Below, piece by piece: positions 54,793-64,000 of a DNA stretch of 64,000 nt. Origin of the DNA: Kaistia soli DSM 19436. Its GTDB lineage: Bacteria > Pseudomonadota > Alphaproteobacteria > Rhizobiales > Kaistiaceae. How positions within the stretch are numbered: position 1 is the stretch's first letter; every line of letters begins with the position of its first letter. The notes under the pieces are model-generated. The model was not told the DNA's origin, searched no databases, and was given only the letters and a program-made list of their open reading frames with translations. The stretch covers positions 1,344,615 to 1,408,614 of the forward strand of contig NZ_FQUP01000001.1 of NCBI RefSeq assembly GCF_900129325.1, read 5' to 3'. The translations under genes were made by a program, and so were the position numbers.

Positions 54793-55659
54793 ATGCTCGA
54801 TCTTGTCGGGCTCTTGCAGGCGGACATGGAGAGCTTCAGCCGCTCTGAGCGGCGGCTGGCGGATCTTGTCCTGTCCGACGTCCAGTCGGCGGTCAACGCC
54901 TCGATCGTGGAGCTTGCCGCGCGCGCCGATACCTCGCCGCCGACGGTGACGCGCTTCTGCCGGCGGCTGGGCTGCCAGAGCTTCGCAGACTTCAAGGTGC
55001 GCCTTGCGCAGAGTCGCTTCATCGCGCGGCGCTATCTGGTGCCGCCGAGCGGGCCGGAAACCGCGACGGAGATCACCCGCCACATCGTCAACTGCGCCCA
55101 GACGACGCTCTATTCGTTCTTCGAGCAGATCGACCCTCTGGCGATCGAAGCGGCGGCCGACAAGATCGTCGGCTCCAGCTACATCCTTTCATTCGGGTCC
55201 GGCGGAGCCTCGTCGATGATCGCGAACGAGTTGGAGACGCGGCTGTTCCGGCTTGGCCTGCGCGTAACAGCCTCGATCGACCATCAGGCGCAGATGATGC
55301 GCACGGCCGGCGCGCCGAAGGGGACGGTGATCATCGCCTCCTCGACGAGCGGCCGGAATCTTCCGCTCGCCAACACGCTGGCGATCGCCGGCGAATATCA
55401 TCTCGATCGCATCGTCCTGACGCGGCCGGGCTCGCCTGTCGCTGAGCATGCCGACGTGCTGCTTGCCATCGACGTTCCCGAACAGGATGACATCCTCCGG
55501 CCGTCGTCGGCACGCTATGCCTTTCTCGCGATGATCGACGCCGTTGCACAGACCGTCGCGACCCGCATGCAGGGCCGCGCCGTCGAGAGCATGCGACGCA
55601 TCAAGCACCAGCTCATGATCAATCGCGACGGCGACGATACGCAGCCGCTCGGCGATTGA
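54793..55659 (+). CDS. RpiR/MurR-type transcriptional regulator
   Basis: 288 residues from MLDLVGLLQADMESFSRSER. N-terminal HTH (about 15-75; NASIVELAARADTSPPTVTR) and a C-terminal SIS phosphosugar-binding domain (about 110-250; ILSFGSGGASSMIANELETR and IIASSTSGRNLPLANTLAIA). RpiR proteins repress or activate sugar catabolic genes in response to phosphorylated hexose or amino sugar. Encoded inside the transport cluster, so it is its likely regulator. Confidence 0.92.
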   Translation: MLDLVGLLQADMESFSRSERRLADLVLSDVQSAVNASIVELAARADTSPPTVTRFCRRLGCQSFADFKVRLAQSRFIARRYLVPPSGPETATEITRHIVNCAQTTLYSFFEQIDPLAIEAAADKIVGSSYILSFGSGGASSMIANELETRLFRLGLRVTASIDHQAQMMRTAGAPKGTVIIASSTSGRNLPLANTLAIAGEYHLDRIVLTRPGSPVAEHADVLLAIDVPEQDDILRPSSARYAFLAMIDAVAQTVATRMQGRAVESMRRIKHQLMINRDGDDTQPLGD

Positions 55660-55696
55660 AGCTCCCTTTGCAGACATTCACGACAGGCAGATCAGC

Positions 55697-57730
55697 ATGA
55701 CCGTTTCCTCGCGCGCCTTCCGTCTCGAAACCGAATGGACGCCGCCCGCCGAAGGGGTGCCGCTCGCCTACGCGCTGAAGCTCAGCAATCGGTCGAGCGA
55801 ACCGGTCAGCGGGTTCCGTCTCTGCGTCAGCGGGCCGGCGCGGATTGATCCGGCGGCGAAGATCGAGGGCGGCTCGCTGGTCGAGCGGCTCTCCAACCAT
55901 TCCGAATTCGCGCCGCCATCGGGATTTGTGCTGGAGCCCGGCGCCACCTGGACCGTCACGGTACACGGACTGTCCTATCCGCTGCGCCATTGGAGCGACG
56001 GGGCGGCGTCCGCCTATCTCGCTTTTGCTGATGGCAGCACGGCGCAAGTCGGCGTCGCGGCGACGCTAGCGCGCGGCGACAACGCGCCGCTGAAGCGCGG
56101 CTCCGTTGTCTATCCGGTTCCGGCGAGCGCCCCGGTCTCAGTGTCCGTGATTCCGTGGCCGGCCGAGGTAAAGATCGCCGGCCGCGCGCCGACCCCGCCC
56201 GGTCTCGCCCTCGAATCGCAGGAAGGCCCGGCGTCCGCGGCCACCGCCAGCTTCGCGGCGCTTGCCGAGGCGCTGTTCCCGGGTGATGCGCTGGTGCGTC
56301 CGGTTACCGAGGGCGGCCTTCCGGTCGCTTTCGAGCCCGACGAAGCGCTCCCCGGCGAAGCCTATCGCCTTGATTTCGCGCCGAACGGCGTGGTCGTCAC
56401 TGCCCATTCGGAGGCTGGCTATCTCTACGGCCTCATTACGCTCGGCCAGATTCTCCGCGGCGCCCTGCGGCACCCGGCAACCTTCCTGTTCCCGGCTTCG
56501 GGCAGGATCGCCGATGCGCCGGCGCTCGGCTGGCGCGGCACCCATCTCGATGTCTCAAGGCAGTTCTATTCGACCGGCGAGATCAAGGCGCTGATCCGCA
56601 TCCTCGCCTGGAACAAGATGAACCGGTTCCACTGGCATCTGTCCGATGACGAGGCGTGGCGGATCGAGATCGACGCCTATCCGGCGCTGACGGAGGTCGC
56701 CGCCTGGCGCGGCCATGGTTTCGCTCTGCCACCGCTGCTCGGCACGGGTCCGCAGAAGACCGGCGGCTACTACACCAAGGCCGCGATCCGCGAGATCGTC
56801 GCCTATGCCAAGTCGCTCGGCGTCACCGTGGTGCCGGAGATCGATATTCCGGGTCACTGCTATGCGATGCTGAAGGCCATTCCCGAGCTGCGCGACCCCG
56901 GCGAGAGCGGCGAATATTTCTCGGTGCAGGGCTTCCCGAACAATTGCCTCAATCCGGCGCGCGAAGAGACCTATTCCGTCCTTGAAACGATCTTCAACGA
57001 AATCATCGCGCTCTTTCCGGATCGGATCATCCATATCGGCGCCGATGAAGTGCCAATCGGCGCCTGGTCCGGTTCTCCGATCGCGCTGGCGCGGCTGGAA
57101 AGCGTCGCTGGTAAGCCGGCGGCCGAGGCTCATGCGCGGCGGAACAATGTCGTCACCAATCATCACGGCGCCGATGAGATCGAAGGCTCGGGCGCGGCCG
57201 TGCTGCAGGCGGAATTCCTGGCCCGAATCCAGAAGTTCCTCGCCTCGCGCGGCTGCATCACCGGCGGCTGGGAAGAGGCGGCGCATGGCCATGTCATCGA
57301 CAAGGCCAAGGTCTATCTGGTCGGCTGGCGCAACCACGAGATCTCAGCCGCGCTCGCCGGCGAGGGCTATGACATCGTCGTCTCGCCGGGCCAAGCGTAC
57401 TATCTCGACATGTCCCAGGCGACCGACTGGTCCGAGCCCGGCGCCGGCTGGGCCGGGTATTCGAGCCCGGAGAAGACCTATCGCTTCGATCCGACGGCCG
57501 GCTGGAGCGAGGCGCAGCGCGCGCATTTCCTTGGCATCCAGGCTTGCATCTGGTCGGAGCCGATGGCCGATCGCGCCATCTTCGACCGCCTCGTCTTCCC
57601 ACGCCTCTCCGCGATCGCCGAGAGCGGCTGGACGCGCGCGTGCGACAAATCCTGGGAGCGCTTCCGATCCATCGCAGGGCTGATGCCGATCCTCTATGGC
57701 TGGCAGGACGCATCGGGAGAAGGCGCATGA
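55697..57730 (+). CDS. GH20 beta-N-acetylhexosaminidase
   Basis: 677 residues, cytoplasmic by lack of a signal peptide. The N-terminal part (about 1-270) contains a beta-sandwich helper domain; the catalytic barrel (about 270-650) has WRGTHLDVSRQFYS, RFHWHLSDDEAWRIEI and the D-E pair in IIHIGADEVPIGAW (general acid Glu with the stabilising Asp). GH20 enzymes remove terminal GlcNAc or GalNAc. An intracellular enzyme implies that N-acetylhexosamine-containing oligomers or conjugates are imported intact by the neighbouring transporter. The stop overlaps the next start (ATGA). Confidence 0.93.
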   Translation: MTVSSRAFRLETEWTPPAEGVPLAYALKLSNRSSEPVSGFRLCVSGPARIDPAAKIEGGSLVERLSNHSEFAPPSGFVLEPGATWTVTVHGLSYPLRHWSDGAASAYLAFADGSTAQVGVAATLARGDNAPLKRGSVVYPVPASAPVSVSVIPWPAEVKIAGRAPTPPGLALESQEGPASAATASFAALAEALFPGDALVRPVTEGGLPVAFEPDEALPGEAYRLDFAPNGVVVTAHSEAGYLYGLITLGQILRGALRHPATFLFPASGRIADAPALGWRGTHLDVSRQFYSTGEIKALIRILAWNKMNRFHWHLSDDEAWRIEIDAYPALTEVAAWRGHGFALPPLLGTGPQKTGGYYTKAAIREIVAYAKSLGVTVVPEIDIPGHCYAMLKAIPELRDPGESGEYFSVQGFPNNCLNPAREETYSVLETIFNEIIALFPDRIIHIGADEVPIGAWSGSPIALARLESVAGKPAAEAHARRNNVVTNHHGADEIEGSGAAVLQAEFLARIQKFLASRGCITGGWEEAAHGHVIDKAKVYLVGWRNHEISAALAGEGYDIVVSPGQAYYLDMSQATDWSEPGAGWAGYSSPEKTYRFDPTAGWSEAQRAHFLGIQACIWSEPMADRAIFDRLVFPRLSAIAESGWTRACDKSWERFRSIAGLMPILYGWQDASGEGA

Positions 57731-59157
57731 AAATCGCCGTCGGCGGCATTCACACCGAATGCTCGACCTATAATCCGCTCCTCGCCACCACCGCCGACTT
57801 CACGGTCCTCAGAGGCGCCGAACTGACGGCGGCCGCCGATTTCGCCTGCCTCGCCGACTGGGACTGGGAGGTGGCGCCGACGCTGCATGCCCGCACGATT
57901 CCGGGCGGCCCTGTCGAGCGCGGCACCTATGAGGCTTTCCGTGCCGAATTTCTCGATCGGCTCGCAGCCGCCCTGCCGATCGACGGGCTCTATCTCGCCA
58001 TGCATGGCGCGATGAACGTCGACGGCATGGACGATTGCGAGGGCGACTGGATCGCGGCGGCGCGCGATGTCGTCGGTCCCGATTGTCCGATCTCCGTCAG
58101 CTACGATCTGCACGGCAATGTTAGCCAGCGCGTCATCGACGCGATCGACATGTTCTCTGCCTATCGCACGGCGCCGCATATCGATGTCGAGGAGACCAAG
58201 CGGCGTTCTCTGGCGATGCTCTATAGCCGGCTCAATGGCGAAATCGATCCCTTCGTCGTCTGGGCGCAGGTCCCGGTGCTGCTGCCGGGCGAACGGACCA
58301 GCACGGTCGACGAGCCGGCTCGGTCGCTCTATGCCCGGTTGCCAGCCATCGATGCCGTACCCGGCATTTTCGATGCGTCGATCATGGTCGGCTATGTCTG
58401 GGCCGACGAGCCGCGTGCCACCGCCTCGATCATCCTGACCGGCGACGATCGCATCGCGATGGCGACAGAGGCCGAGAAGCTTGCCGCAGCCTATTTTGAG
58501 GCGCGGGAGGCGTTCGCCTTCGGGCCTGTTACGACGTCGATCGACGAATGCCTCGCGCTGGCCAATGCATCGGCGACGCGCCCGGTGATCCTCGCCGATT
58601 CCGGCGACAATCCGACAGGCGGCGGCGTCGGAGACCGGGCGGATGTGCTTGCGGCCTTTCTCGCCAAAGGCAGGGGCAGCGCGCTTTTTGCCGGCATTGC
58701 CGATCGACCAGCGACCGAGGCGGCCTATCGGGCCGGCATCGGCGCGCGGCTATGGCTGCAGGTTGGCGGCACGCTCGATCCGTCGAGCAGGCCGGCCGAA
58801 ATCGAGGCCGAGGTCGTCGCGCTGCTCGAAGCGGACGGCGTCATGCGCGAGGCGGTTGTCCGAAGGGGAACGGCGACGATCATCCTCACCGCGCGGCGGC
58901 GGCCCTTCCATGACATCGAGGATTTCACGCGGTTCGGCTTTCACCCCAGCGATTTCGATCTCGTGGTCGTCAAATCGGGCTATCTCTCGCCTGATCTCGC
59001 GCCGATCGCCAATCCGAACCTGATGGCGCTCTCGGAGGGCGTCGTCGACCAGGATATCCCACGCATCGGGAACATTCGTCGCCAGCGGCCAATGTTTCCG
59101 TTCGATGGCGATTTCACTTTTGCGCCGAAGGCTGTGGCATCTGCCCGCGCGCGATAA
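57727..59157 (+). CDS. M81-family metallopeptidase (MlrC-like), copy 2
   Basis: 476 residues from MKIAVGGIHTECSTYNPLLA; the open frame extends upstream inside the GH20 gene, but the ATG at 57727 overlaps its stop. Domain order matches the copy at 47627: GLYLAMHGAMNVDGMDDCEG, VSYDLHGNVSQRV and VILADSGDNPTGGGVGDRAD. Sequence differs throughout, so it is a diverged paralogue with probably different specificity. Coupling to GH20 suggests it cleaves an amide-linked peptide or amino acid from the same imported conjugate. Confidence 0.9.
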   Translation: MKIAVGGIHTECSTYNPLLATTADFTVLRGAELTAAADFACLADWDWEVAPTLHARTIPGGPVERGTYEAFRAEFLDRLAAALPIDGLYLAMHGAMNVDGMDDCEGDWIAAARDVVGPDCPISVSYDLHGNVSQRVIDAIDMFSAYRTAPHIDVEETKRRSLAMLYSRLNGEIDPFVVWAQVPVLLPGERTSTVDEPARSLYARLPAIDAVPGIFDASIMVGYVWADEPRATASIILTGDDRIAMATEAEKLAAAYFEAREAFAFGPVTTSIDECLALANASATRPVILADSGDNPTGGGVGDRADVLAAFLAKGRGSALFAGIADRPATEAAYRAGIGARLWLQVGGTLDPSSRPAEIEAEVVALLEADGVMREAVVRRGTATIILTARRRPFHDIEDFTRFGFHPSDFDLVVVKSGYLSPDLAPIANPNLMALSEGVVDQDIPRIGNIRRQRPMFPFDGDFTFAPKAVASARAR

Positions 59158-59233
59158 GCCGCGGACGCGTATTCCTGCTTGTGCCCGGCCGACGAACGCG
59201 CGATGAGGGGAGGTCTCCTCTCCGCGCCCGCCA

Positions 59234-60664
59234 ATGCCATCGACCGTCCCCAAATCGTCCCTGATCGCGTTTCTCGTTGCCGGTGCGTTCTTCATGGAGA
59301 ACCTCGACGGCACTGTGATCGCCACCTCGCTGCCCGCGATGGCGCGGTCGTTCGGCGTGCAGCCGGTCGATCTCAATATCGGCATGTCCGCCTATATGCT
59401 GACGCTCGCAATCTTCATCCCAGCTAGCGGCTGGATGGCGGATCGTTTCGGCGCACGCACGATCTTTGCGTCCGCCGTGGCGGTCTTCACGCTCGCCTCG
59501 GTCTTCTGCGCGATCAGCGAGGGCGTTCTTTCCTTCACTTTGGCCCGTGTGCTGCAGGGCATGGGTGGGGCCATGATGGTGCCGGTCGGCCGCCTTGTGG
59601 TTCTGCGCAACACGTCGAAGACCGAGTTGATGCGTGCCATCGCCACGCTGACATGGCCGGCGCTCTCGGCGCCGATCCTCGGCCCCCCGCTCGGCGGCTT
59701 CATCACCACCTATGCCTCGTGGCACTGGATCTTCATTCTCAACGTGCCGATTGGCATCGTCGCGCTGGCGCTGTCATTCTGGTTGATCCCGAACGATCGG
59801 ACCGGCGATCGGCCGAGTTTCGACTGGATCGGCTTTCTCTTTACGAGCCTCGCCTGCGCCGGCTTGATGTATGGGCTGGAACTCATCGGCCAGTCGGCCC
59901 AGCAGGGGATCGTCGGCGCCGCGATCCTGGTCGCCAGCCTCGTCTTCGGCGCGGCCGCCTGGCGTCATGCCGGGCGTCATCCTCATCCCGTGCCAGACCT
60001 TTCCGCCGTGTCGATCCAGACTTTCGCGGTCACGATGAAGGGCGGTTCGCTGTTCCGCACTGCAGTGAGTGCCGTGCCGTTTCTGCTGCCGCTCCTGCTG
60101 CAGCTCGGCTTCGGGCTCGATCCATTCCAGGCGGGCCTCTATGTGCTGGCACTCTTCGCCGGCAATCTCGGCATGAAACCGCTGACCAGCCTGGTGCTGC
60201 GGAGTTTTGGCTTCCGCACGACGCTGATCGGCAACGGCCTTCTGTTCGTCGCGACGATGGTGGCTTGTGCCTTCCTGACGCCGGCGACCCCCGGCTGGAT
60301 CATCGCGGCGCTGTTCGTCGTGAGCGGCGCTGCCCGGTCGATGCAGTTCACGGCGATCAACACGCTCGCTTTCGTCGATGTGCCGCAGCCGAAGATGGCG
60401 GGCGCCAACATGCTGTTCAGCCTCATCCAGCAGATCACTTTCGGTCTCGGCATCGCGGTCGGCGCCGTGGCGCTCCGCTTCGCGGACAGCGTCGCCACGC
60501 CTGGCACCGAGACGCTCGGTCTCGTCGATTTCCGCTACGCATTCCTGATCATCGGCGCGCTCGGATTGATTGGGCTCTATGACAGCCTCGGCCTGCCGCG
60601 CGATGCTGGCGCCGTGGTCAGCCGCCATCGCCACCGTGAAAGCGCCGCGGCGCCGCGCACTTGA
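59234..60664 (+). CDS. MFS transporter (DHA2/EmrB-like)
   Basis: 476 residues with about 14 hydrophobic segments. FFMENLDGTVIATSLPAMAR and SWHWIFILNVPIG, GWMADRFGARTIF and RVLQGMGGAMMVPVGRLVV are typical of DHA2 drug:proton antiporters. It probably exports a toxic compound or a pathway product. The gene follows the M81 gene by 76 bases in the same direction. Confidence 0.9.
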   Translation: MPSTVPKSSLIAFLVAGAFFMENLDGTVIATSLPAMARSFGVQPVDLNIGMSAYMLTLAIFIPASGWMADRFGARTIFASAVAVFTLASVFCAISEGVLSFTLARVLQGMGGAMMVPVGRLVVLRNTSKTELMRAIATLTWPALSAPILGPPLGGFITTYASWHWIFILNVPIGIVALALSFWLIPNDRTGDRPSFDWIGFLFTSLACAGLMYGLELIGQSAQQGIVGAAILVASLVFGAAAWRHAGRHPHPVPDLSAVSIQTFAVTMKGGSLFRTAVSAVPFLLPLLLQLGFGLDPFQAGLYVLALFAGNLGMKPLTSLVLRSFGFRTTLIGNGLLFVATMVACAFLTPATPGWIIAALFVVSGAARSMQFTAINTLAFVDVPQPKMAGANMLFSLIQQITFGLGIAVGAVALRFADSVATPGTETLGLVDFRYAFLIIGALGLIGLYDSLGLPRDAGAVVSRHRHRESAAAPRT

Positions 60665-60772
60665 CGCCGGCCGCGCGCAGGCAATATCTCGCGGCCAAGA
60701 ACCCGCCACCGCTAGGCGCGACACCGGGGCTGATCCCTGCAGTGTCCGTCGCCGCGATCCAAGGAGCCTTTC

Positions 60773-62026
60773 ATGAACGCCATCAATCGCGATCCCTTCC
60801 TCACCCATGATGTGAAGCTCGACCGCCTCGGCGAGGTCGCCGTGCGCGTCGGGCTCGGTTTGCAGCCGGGGCAGGAGCTGGTCATGACGGCGCCGATCGA
60901 CGCGCTGCCGCTCGCTCGCCGCATCACGGAGCACGCCTACAAGGCAGGTGCCTCGCTAGTGACGACGCTGTTCACCGACGAGGACTCGACGCTGATGCGC
61001 TTCCGCTTCGCCGCGGATGGCAGCTTCGACGTCGCCTCGGCCTGGCTCTATGAGGGCATGGCTTCGGCGTTCAAAGGCGGCGCGGCACGGCTCGCGATTG
61101 CCGGCGAGAACCCGTCGCTGCTCTCCGCGCAAGATCCCGACAAGGTCGCGCGGGCCAACCGTGCCCGCTCGCGCGCCTATCAGCCGGCGCTGGAACTGAT
61201 CGCCGGCTTCGACATCAACTGGACCATCGTTTCCTATGCTTCGCCTTCCTGGGCGAAGGCCGTGTTCCCAGACGAGCCAGAGACGGTGGCGGTCGCCAAG
61301 CTCTGGGAAGCGATCTTCGCCGCCTCGCGCGTCGACCGCGTCGACCCTGTCGTCGCCTGGCAGGAGCACAACAAGGCGCTGCACGCGCGCACCAAGCTCT
61401 TGAACGACAAGCGCTATCACGCGCTGCACTTCACCGGCCCCGGCACCGACCTCACCGTGGGCCTCGCCGACGACCATGAATGGGAAGGCGGCGCCTCGAC
61501 CGCCAAGAACGGCGTCATCTGCAACCCGAACATCCCCTCCGAAGAGGTGTTCACGACACCGCACAAGGATCGCGTCTCGGGGACCGTTTCGAGCACCAAG
61601 CCGCTTTCCTATCAGGGCACCCTGATCGATGAGATCCAGGTGCGCTTCGAGGAAGGCCGCATCGTCGAGGCCAAGGCGAAGTCGGGCGAGAACGTGCTGC
61701 GGCAGGTGCTGGAGACGGACGAAGGCGCGGCCCGTCTCGGCGAGGTGGCTCTCGTACCGCATTCCTCGCCGATCTCGGCAAGCGGTCTGCTGTTCTTCAA
61801 CACGCTCTATGACGAAAACGCGGCCTGCCATATCGCGCTCGGCCAAGCCTATGCCAAGTGCATCCGAGGCGGAGACACGATGACGGCCGAGGAACTGGCC
61901 GAAAAGGGCGCCAACCGCAGCCTGATCCATATCGACTGGATGATCGGCTCGGGCGAGGTCGACATCGACGGCCTCTCCGCTTCGGGCGCCTCCGAGCCGA
62001 TCATGCGCAAGGGCGAGTGGGTCTGA
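60773..62026 (+). CDS. M29-family aminopeptidase (AmpS-like)
   Basis: 417 residues. VGLGLQPGQELVMTAPIDAL, PNIPSEEVFTTPHKDRVSGT (Glu and His metal ligands) and a later SLIHIDWMIGS are characteristic of the dimetal M29 aminopeptidases (AmpS, PepS). Removes N-terminal residues from short peptides in the cytoplasm. Next to the M81 and MFS genes, it could finish degradation of peptides released by the cluster, although M29 enzymes also serve general turnover. Confidence 0.92.
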   Translation: MNAINRDPFLTHDVKLDRLGEVAVRVGLGLQPGQELVMTAPIDALPLARRITEHAYKAGASLVTTLFTDEDSTLMRFRFAADGSFDVASAWLYEGMASAFKGGAARLAIAGENPSLLSAQDPDKVARANRARSRAYQPALELIAGFDINWTIVSYASPSWAKAVFPDEPETVAVAKLWEAIFAASRVDRVDPVVAWQEHNKALHARTKLLNDKRYHALHFTGPGTDLTVGLADDHEWEGGASTAKNGVICNPNIPSEEVFTTPHKDRVSGTVSSTKPLSYQGTLIDEIQVRFEEGRIVEAKAKSGENVLRQVLETDEGAARLGEVALVPHSSPISASGLLFFNTLYDENAACHIALGQAYAKCIRGGDTMTAEELAEKGANRSLIHIDWMIGSGEVDIDGLSASGASEPIMRKGEWV

Positions 62027-62232
62027 TCCGCCAGACCAATCGCGCAGCGCGCACTTTTATGTGAGGCCGACGGAAACCGCCGGCCATACCCGCGGCCTCG
62101 TGCCGCCACGCCTCTGCCGGCCTCAATCCGGCCAGATTTGCGGCCTCATCACAGGGGCAACGCAATATCTGGGAAGGGCGCGTCGCCTGGTTGACATCGA
62201 TCGACCGTATAGCGAGGCCCCGCAGGGGTAAC

Positions 62233-64000
62233 ATGTCACAGGCTGCAATGGCGTCACGCCGTTCAGAAGGGGACCTTGCGGTCGCCCAGCCGGCTGCTGC
62301 CGGTGAAACCGCTTCCGGTGCCGGCGAAGTTTCGCCACGCCCGCGTCCGCTCGACCGGATTCTTGGCTTTCTGTCCGCCTGGAAACCCGCCATCGGCGCG
62401 GTCGCGGGGCTGGTCGTCCTCGTCCTCGTCTGGCTCGCGATCAATCACCTGATCGGCGAAGTCGACTATGATGACGTGATCGATGCGCTGCACGCGACGC
62501 CGATCACGGCTATCGCGGCGGCGCTCGGCTTCACCGCGCTCTCGTTCCTGTCGCTCAGCATCTATGACTGGTCGGCACTCCAGCATCTCGGCCGGCGGGT
62601 CTCCTACCCGATGGTGGCGCTGACCTCGTTCTGCGCCTATGCCGTGGGCAATACGGCCGGCTTCGGCCCGCTCACCGGTGGCGCGATCCGCTTCCGCTTC
62701 TATGGCCGCCTCGGCTTCGAGCCGGCCGACGTCGCGCGCATCGTCGCCTTCATCACGGTTGCCTTCGGGCTCGGACTGGCCGGTGTCACCGCGCTCGGAC
62801 TCGTCTTCGACCCGGCTGATGTGGCGGCGCCGGTCGGGCTGCCGCCCGCGGTCCTGACAGTGATCGGCGCTGCGATCCTGACCGGCCTTGCGGCGCTGCT
62901 CGCCTGGTCGACATTCGGTTCCGGGCGGATCGGCTGGCGCGGCATTTCATTCGCGCTGCCGACGCCCCGCATCATGCTGATGCAGTTCGGCGGAACGCTG
63001 ATCGACGTCGTGACGTCCGCAGCCGTGCTGTGGGTTCTGCTGCCGCAGACCGATGTCGGTTTTCCCGCCTTCATCGCAATTTATGCGGTCGCCATCGGCC
63101 TCGGCGTCGCCAGCCATGTGCCGGCCGGCCTTGGCGTATTCGAGGCGGTGATCGTCGCCGTCATCGGTCGCACGGCGCCTGTCGATCAGGTGCTGTCGGC
63201 GCTGTTCCTCTATCGCATCATCTATTACGGCGTGCCGCTCATTGCCGCCTCGGGCCTCGTCACATCGCTGGAACTGCGCCGCGTCGCGGCCGGCACTCAG
63301 GCCTCGCGGGTGCTGAAGGCGGGCGCGCATCTTTCACCGCGCGTTCTGTCGGCGCTGACACTGGCGATGGGTGCCGCTCTGATCTTCTCGGGCGTGACGC
63401 CGGCCGCTGATGAGCGGCTCGACATGCTCTCCAACATCCTGCCGCTGCCGATCCTCGAGGGGGCGCACTTCATCGAAAGCGTGCTGGGCCTCGGGCTGAT
63501 CGCGATCTCGCGCGGCCTTGCGCACCGGCTGGACGGTGCCTGGTGGGCCGCCATCGTCTCGGTCGGGGTCGCGGTGGTGTTGTCGCTGCTGAAGGCGATC
63601 GCCATCACGGAGTCGATCGCGCTGGCGCTGCTGTTCCTCGCCCTGCTGGCGACACGGCGCGAGTTCAGCCGCCCCGCCTCGCTGTTTCATCAGCGGCTGA
63701 CGCCGGGCTGGTTCTTCGCCATCGCCACGGTCATCGTCAGCGCGGTCGTTGTGCTGCTGTTCGTCTATAGCGATGTCGATTATTCGCGCCAGCTCTGGTG
63801 GCAGTTCGAGTTTTCGGAAGAAGCCCCGCGCAGCCTCCGCGCCCTGCTTGGCGTCGTCATCGCCGCCGGCTCGCTCGCCGCCTGGTCGCTGCTGCGGCCT
63901 TCAAAGGGCAAGACCGGGACGCCGACCGACGAGGAGATTGCCGACGCCGTCCATATCCTTGCCGACCAGCCTTATCCGGATGCGAACCTCGTTCGCATGC
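62233..64000 (+). CDS. mprF: MprF: lysyl-phosphatidylglycerol synthase/flippase (5' part)
   Basis: The frame starts at ATG 62233 and is open to the right edge (about 589 codons seen). The N-terminal flippase has many membrane helices, with LTSFCAYAVGNTAGFGPLTG, GAIRFRFYGRLGFEPADVAR and ASHVPAGLGVFEAVI, the standard MprF/YbhN motifs. The visible end (TPTDEEIADAVHILADQPYP) opens the C-terminal soluble lysyltransferase domain. MprF adds lysine from Lys-tRNA to phosphatidylglycerol and flips it outward, raising resistance to cationic peptides. It is not obviously part of the preceding cluster. Confidence 0.93.
   Translation, partial: MSQAAMASRRSEGDLAVAQPAAAGETASGAGEVSPRPRPLDRILGFLSAWKPAIGAVAGLVVLVLVWLAINHLIGEVDYDDVIDALHATPITAIAAALGFTALSFLSLSIYDWSALQHLGRRVSYPMVALTSFCAYAVGNTAGFGPLTGGAIRFRFYGRLGFEPADVARIVAFITVAFGLGLAGVTALGLVFDPADVAAPVGLPPAVLTVIGAAILTGLAALLAWSTFGSGRIGWRGISFALPTPRIMLMQFGGTLIDVVTSAAVLWVLLPQTDVGFPAFIAIYAVAIGLGVASHVPAGLGVFEAVIVAVIGRTAPVDQVLSALFLYRIIYYGVPLIAASGLVTSLELRRVAAGTQASRVLKAGAHLSPRVLSALTLAMGAALIFSGVTPAADERLDMLSNILPLPILEGAHFIESVLGLGLIAISRGLAHRLDGAWWAAIVSVGVAVVLSLLKAIAITESIALALLFLALLATRREFSRPASLFHQRLTPGWFFAIATVIVSAVVVLLFVYSDVDYSRQLWWQFEFSEEAPRSLRALLGVVIAAGSLAAWSLLRPSKGKTGTPTDEEIADAVHILADQPYPDANLVRM

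Noticed and set aside
59774-60934. 386-codon minus-strand frame opposite the MFS gene
   Set aside because: Shadow of the MFS transporter frame; no domain and no ribosome-binding site.
1-64000. CRISPR array, tRNA, rRNA, transposase or integrase
   Set aside because: Reading through, I saw no regularly spaced direct repeats, no tRNA T-arm signatures and no transposase or integrase motifs. A tRNAscan or profile search could still find a weak one.

Overview
The window looks like chromosomal DNA of an alphaproteobacterium, most likely in the Hyphomicrobiales (Rhizobiales). The grounds are the high GC, the dctA/dctBD arrangement with a sigma-54 promoter, the many ABC importers, and small proteins of a type common in that order. 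Genus is not resolved; a Kaistia- or Bosea-like bacterium is only a guess.

Left third (about 1-21 kb): an accessory region with gene gaps, short genes, AT-richer stretches and broken genes. It holds a membrane acyltransferase with a probable SGNH domain, a short phage-repressor-like HTH gene and a CACHE-GGDEF diguanylate cyclase. A run of genes typical of defence islands follows: an unrecognised 233-aa protein, a DUF5677-like protein, and a pair made of a 986-aa protein with a nuclease-like N-terminus and a 515-aa nucleotidyltransferase-nuclease-like fusion. Next come small hypothetical genes, a thermonuclease-like protein, an SRAP (YedK/HMCES-like) protein and a DUF2158-like gene. An AbiV-like/AbiTii-like operon begins inside the decayed tail of an XRE-type regulator. 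The island ends in a frameshifted phage terminase fragment and an arylsulfatase gene split head-to-head by an apparent inversion. The 8.7-13.4 kb pair is the best candidate for an undescribed system.

Middle (about 22.5-45 kb): ordinary regulatory, transport and metabolic genes. They include an MscS channel, a two-component system divergent from PepSY and cytochrome b genes, and C4-dicarboxylate uptake (dctA) controlled by DctB/DctD with a visible -24/-12 promoter and two palindromic activator sites. A YehZYXW-type ABC importer, a CACHE hybrid histidine kinase, an FMN-dependent glutamate-synthase-like enzyme and a reverse trans-sulfuration pair follow.

Right third (about 45-62 kb): a coherent catabolic cluster. 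Leftward genes encode a D-threonine-aldolase-like enzyme and an SDR dehydrogenase. Rightward genes encode a RidA protein, an M81 peptidase, a Gfo/Idh/MocA oxidoreductase, a complete sugar ABC importer, an RpiR/MurR-type regulator, a GH20 beta-hexosaminidase, a second M81 peptidase, an MFS transporter and an M29 aminopeptidase. Together they suggest import and breakdown of an N-acetylhexosamine conjugate carrying amino acids or a peptide, possibly with D-residues; this is inference from gene content. The window closes inside an mprF gene for lysyl-phosphatidylglycerol synthesis and flipping.
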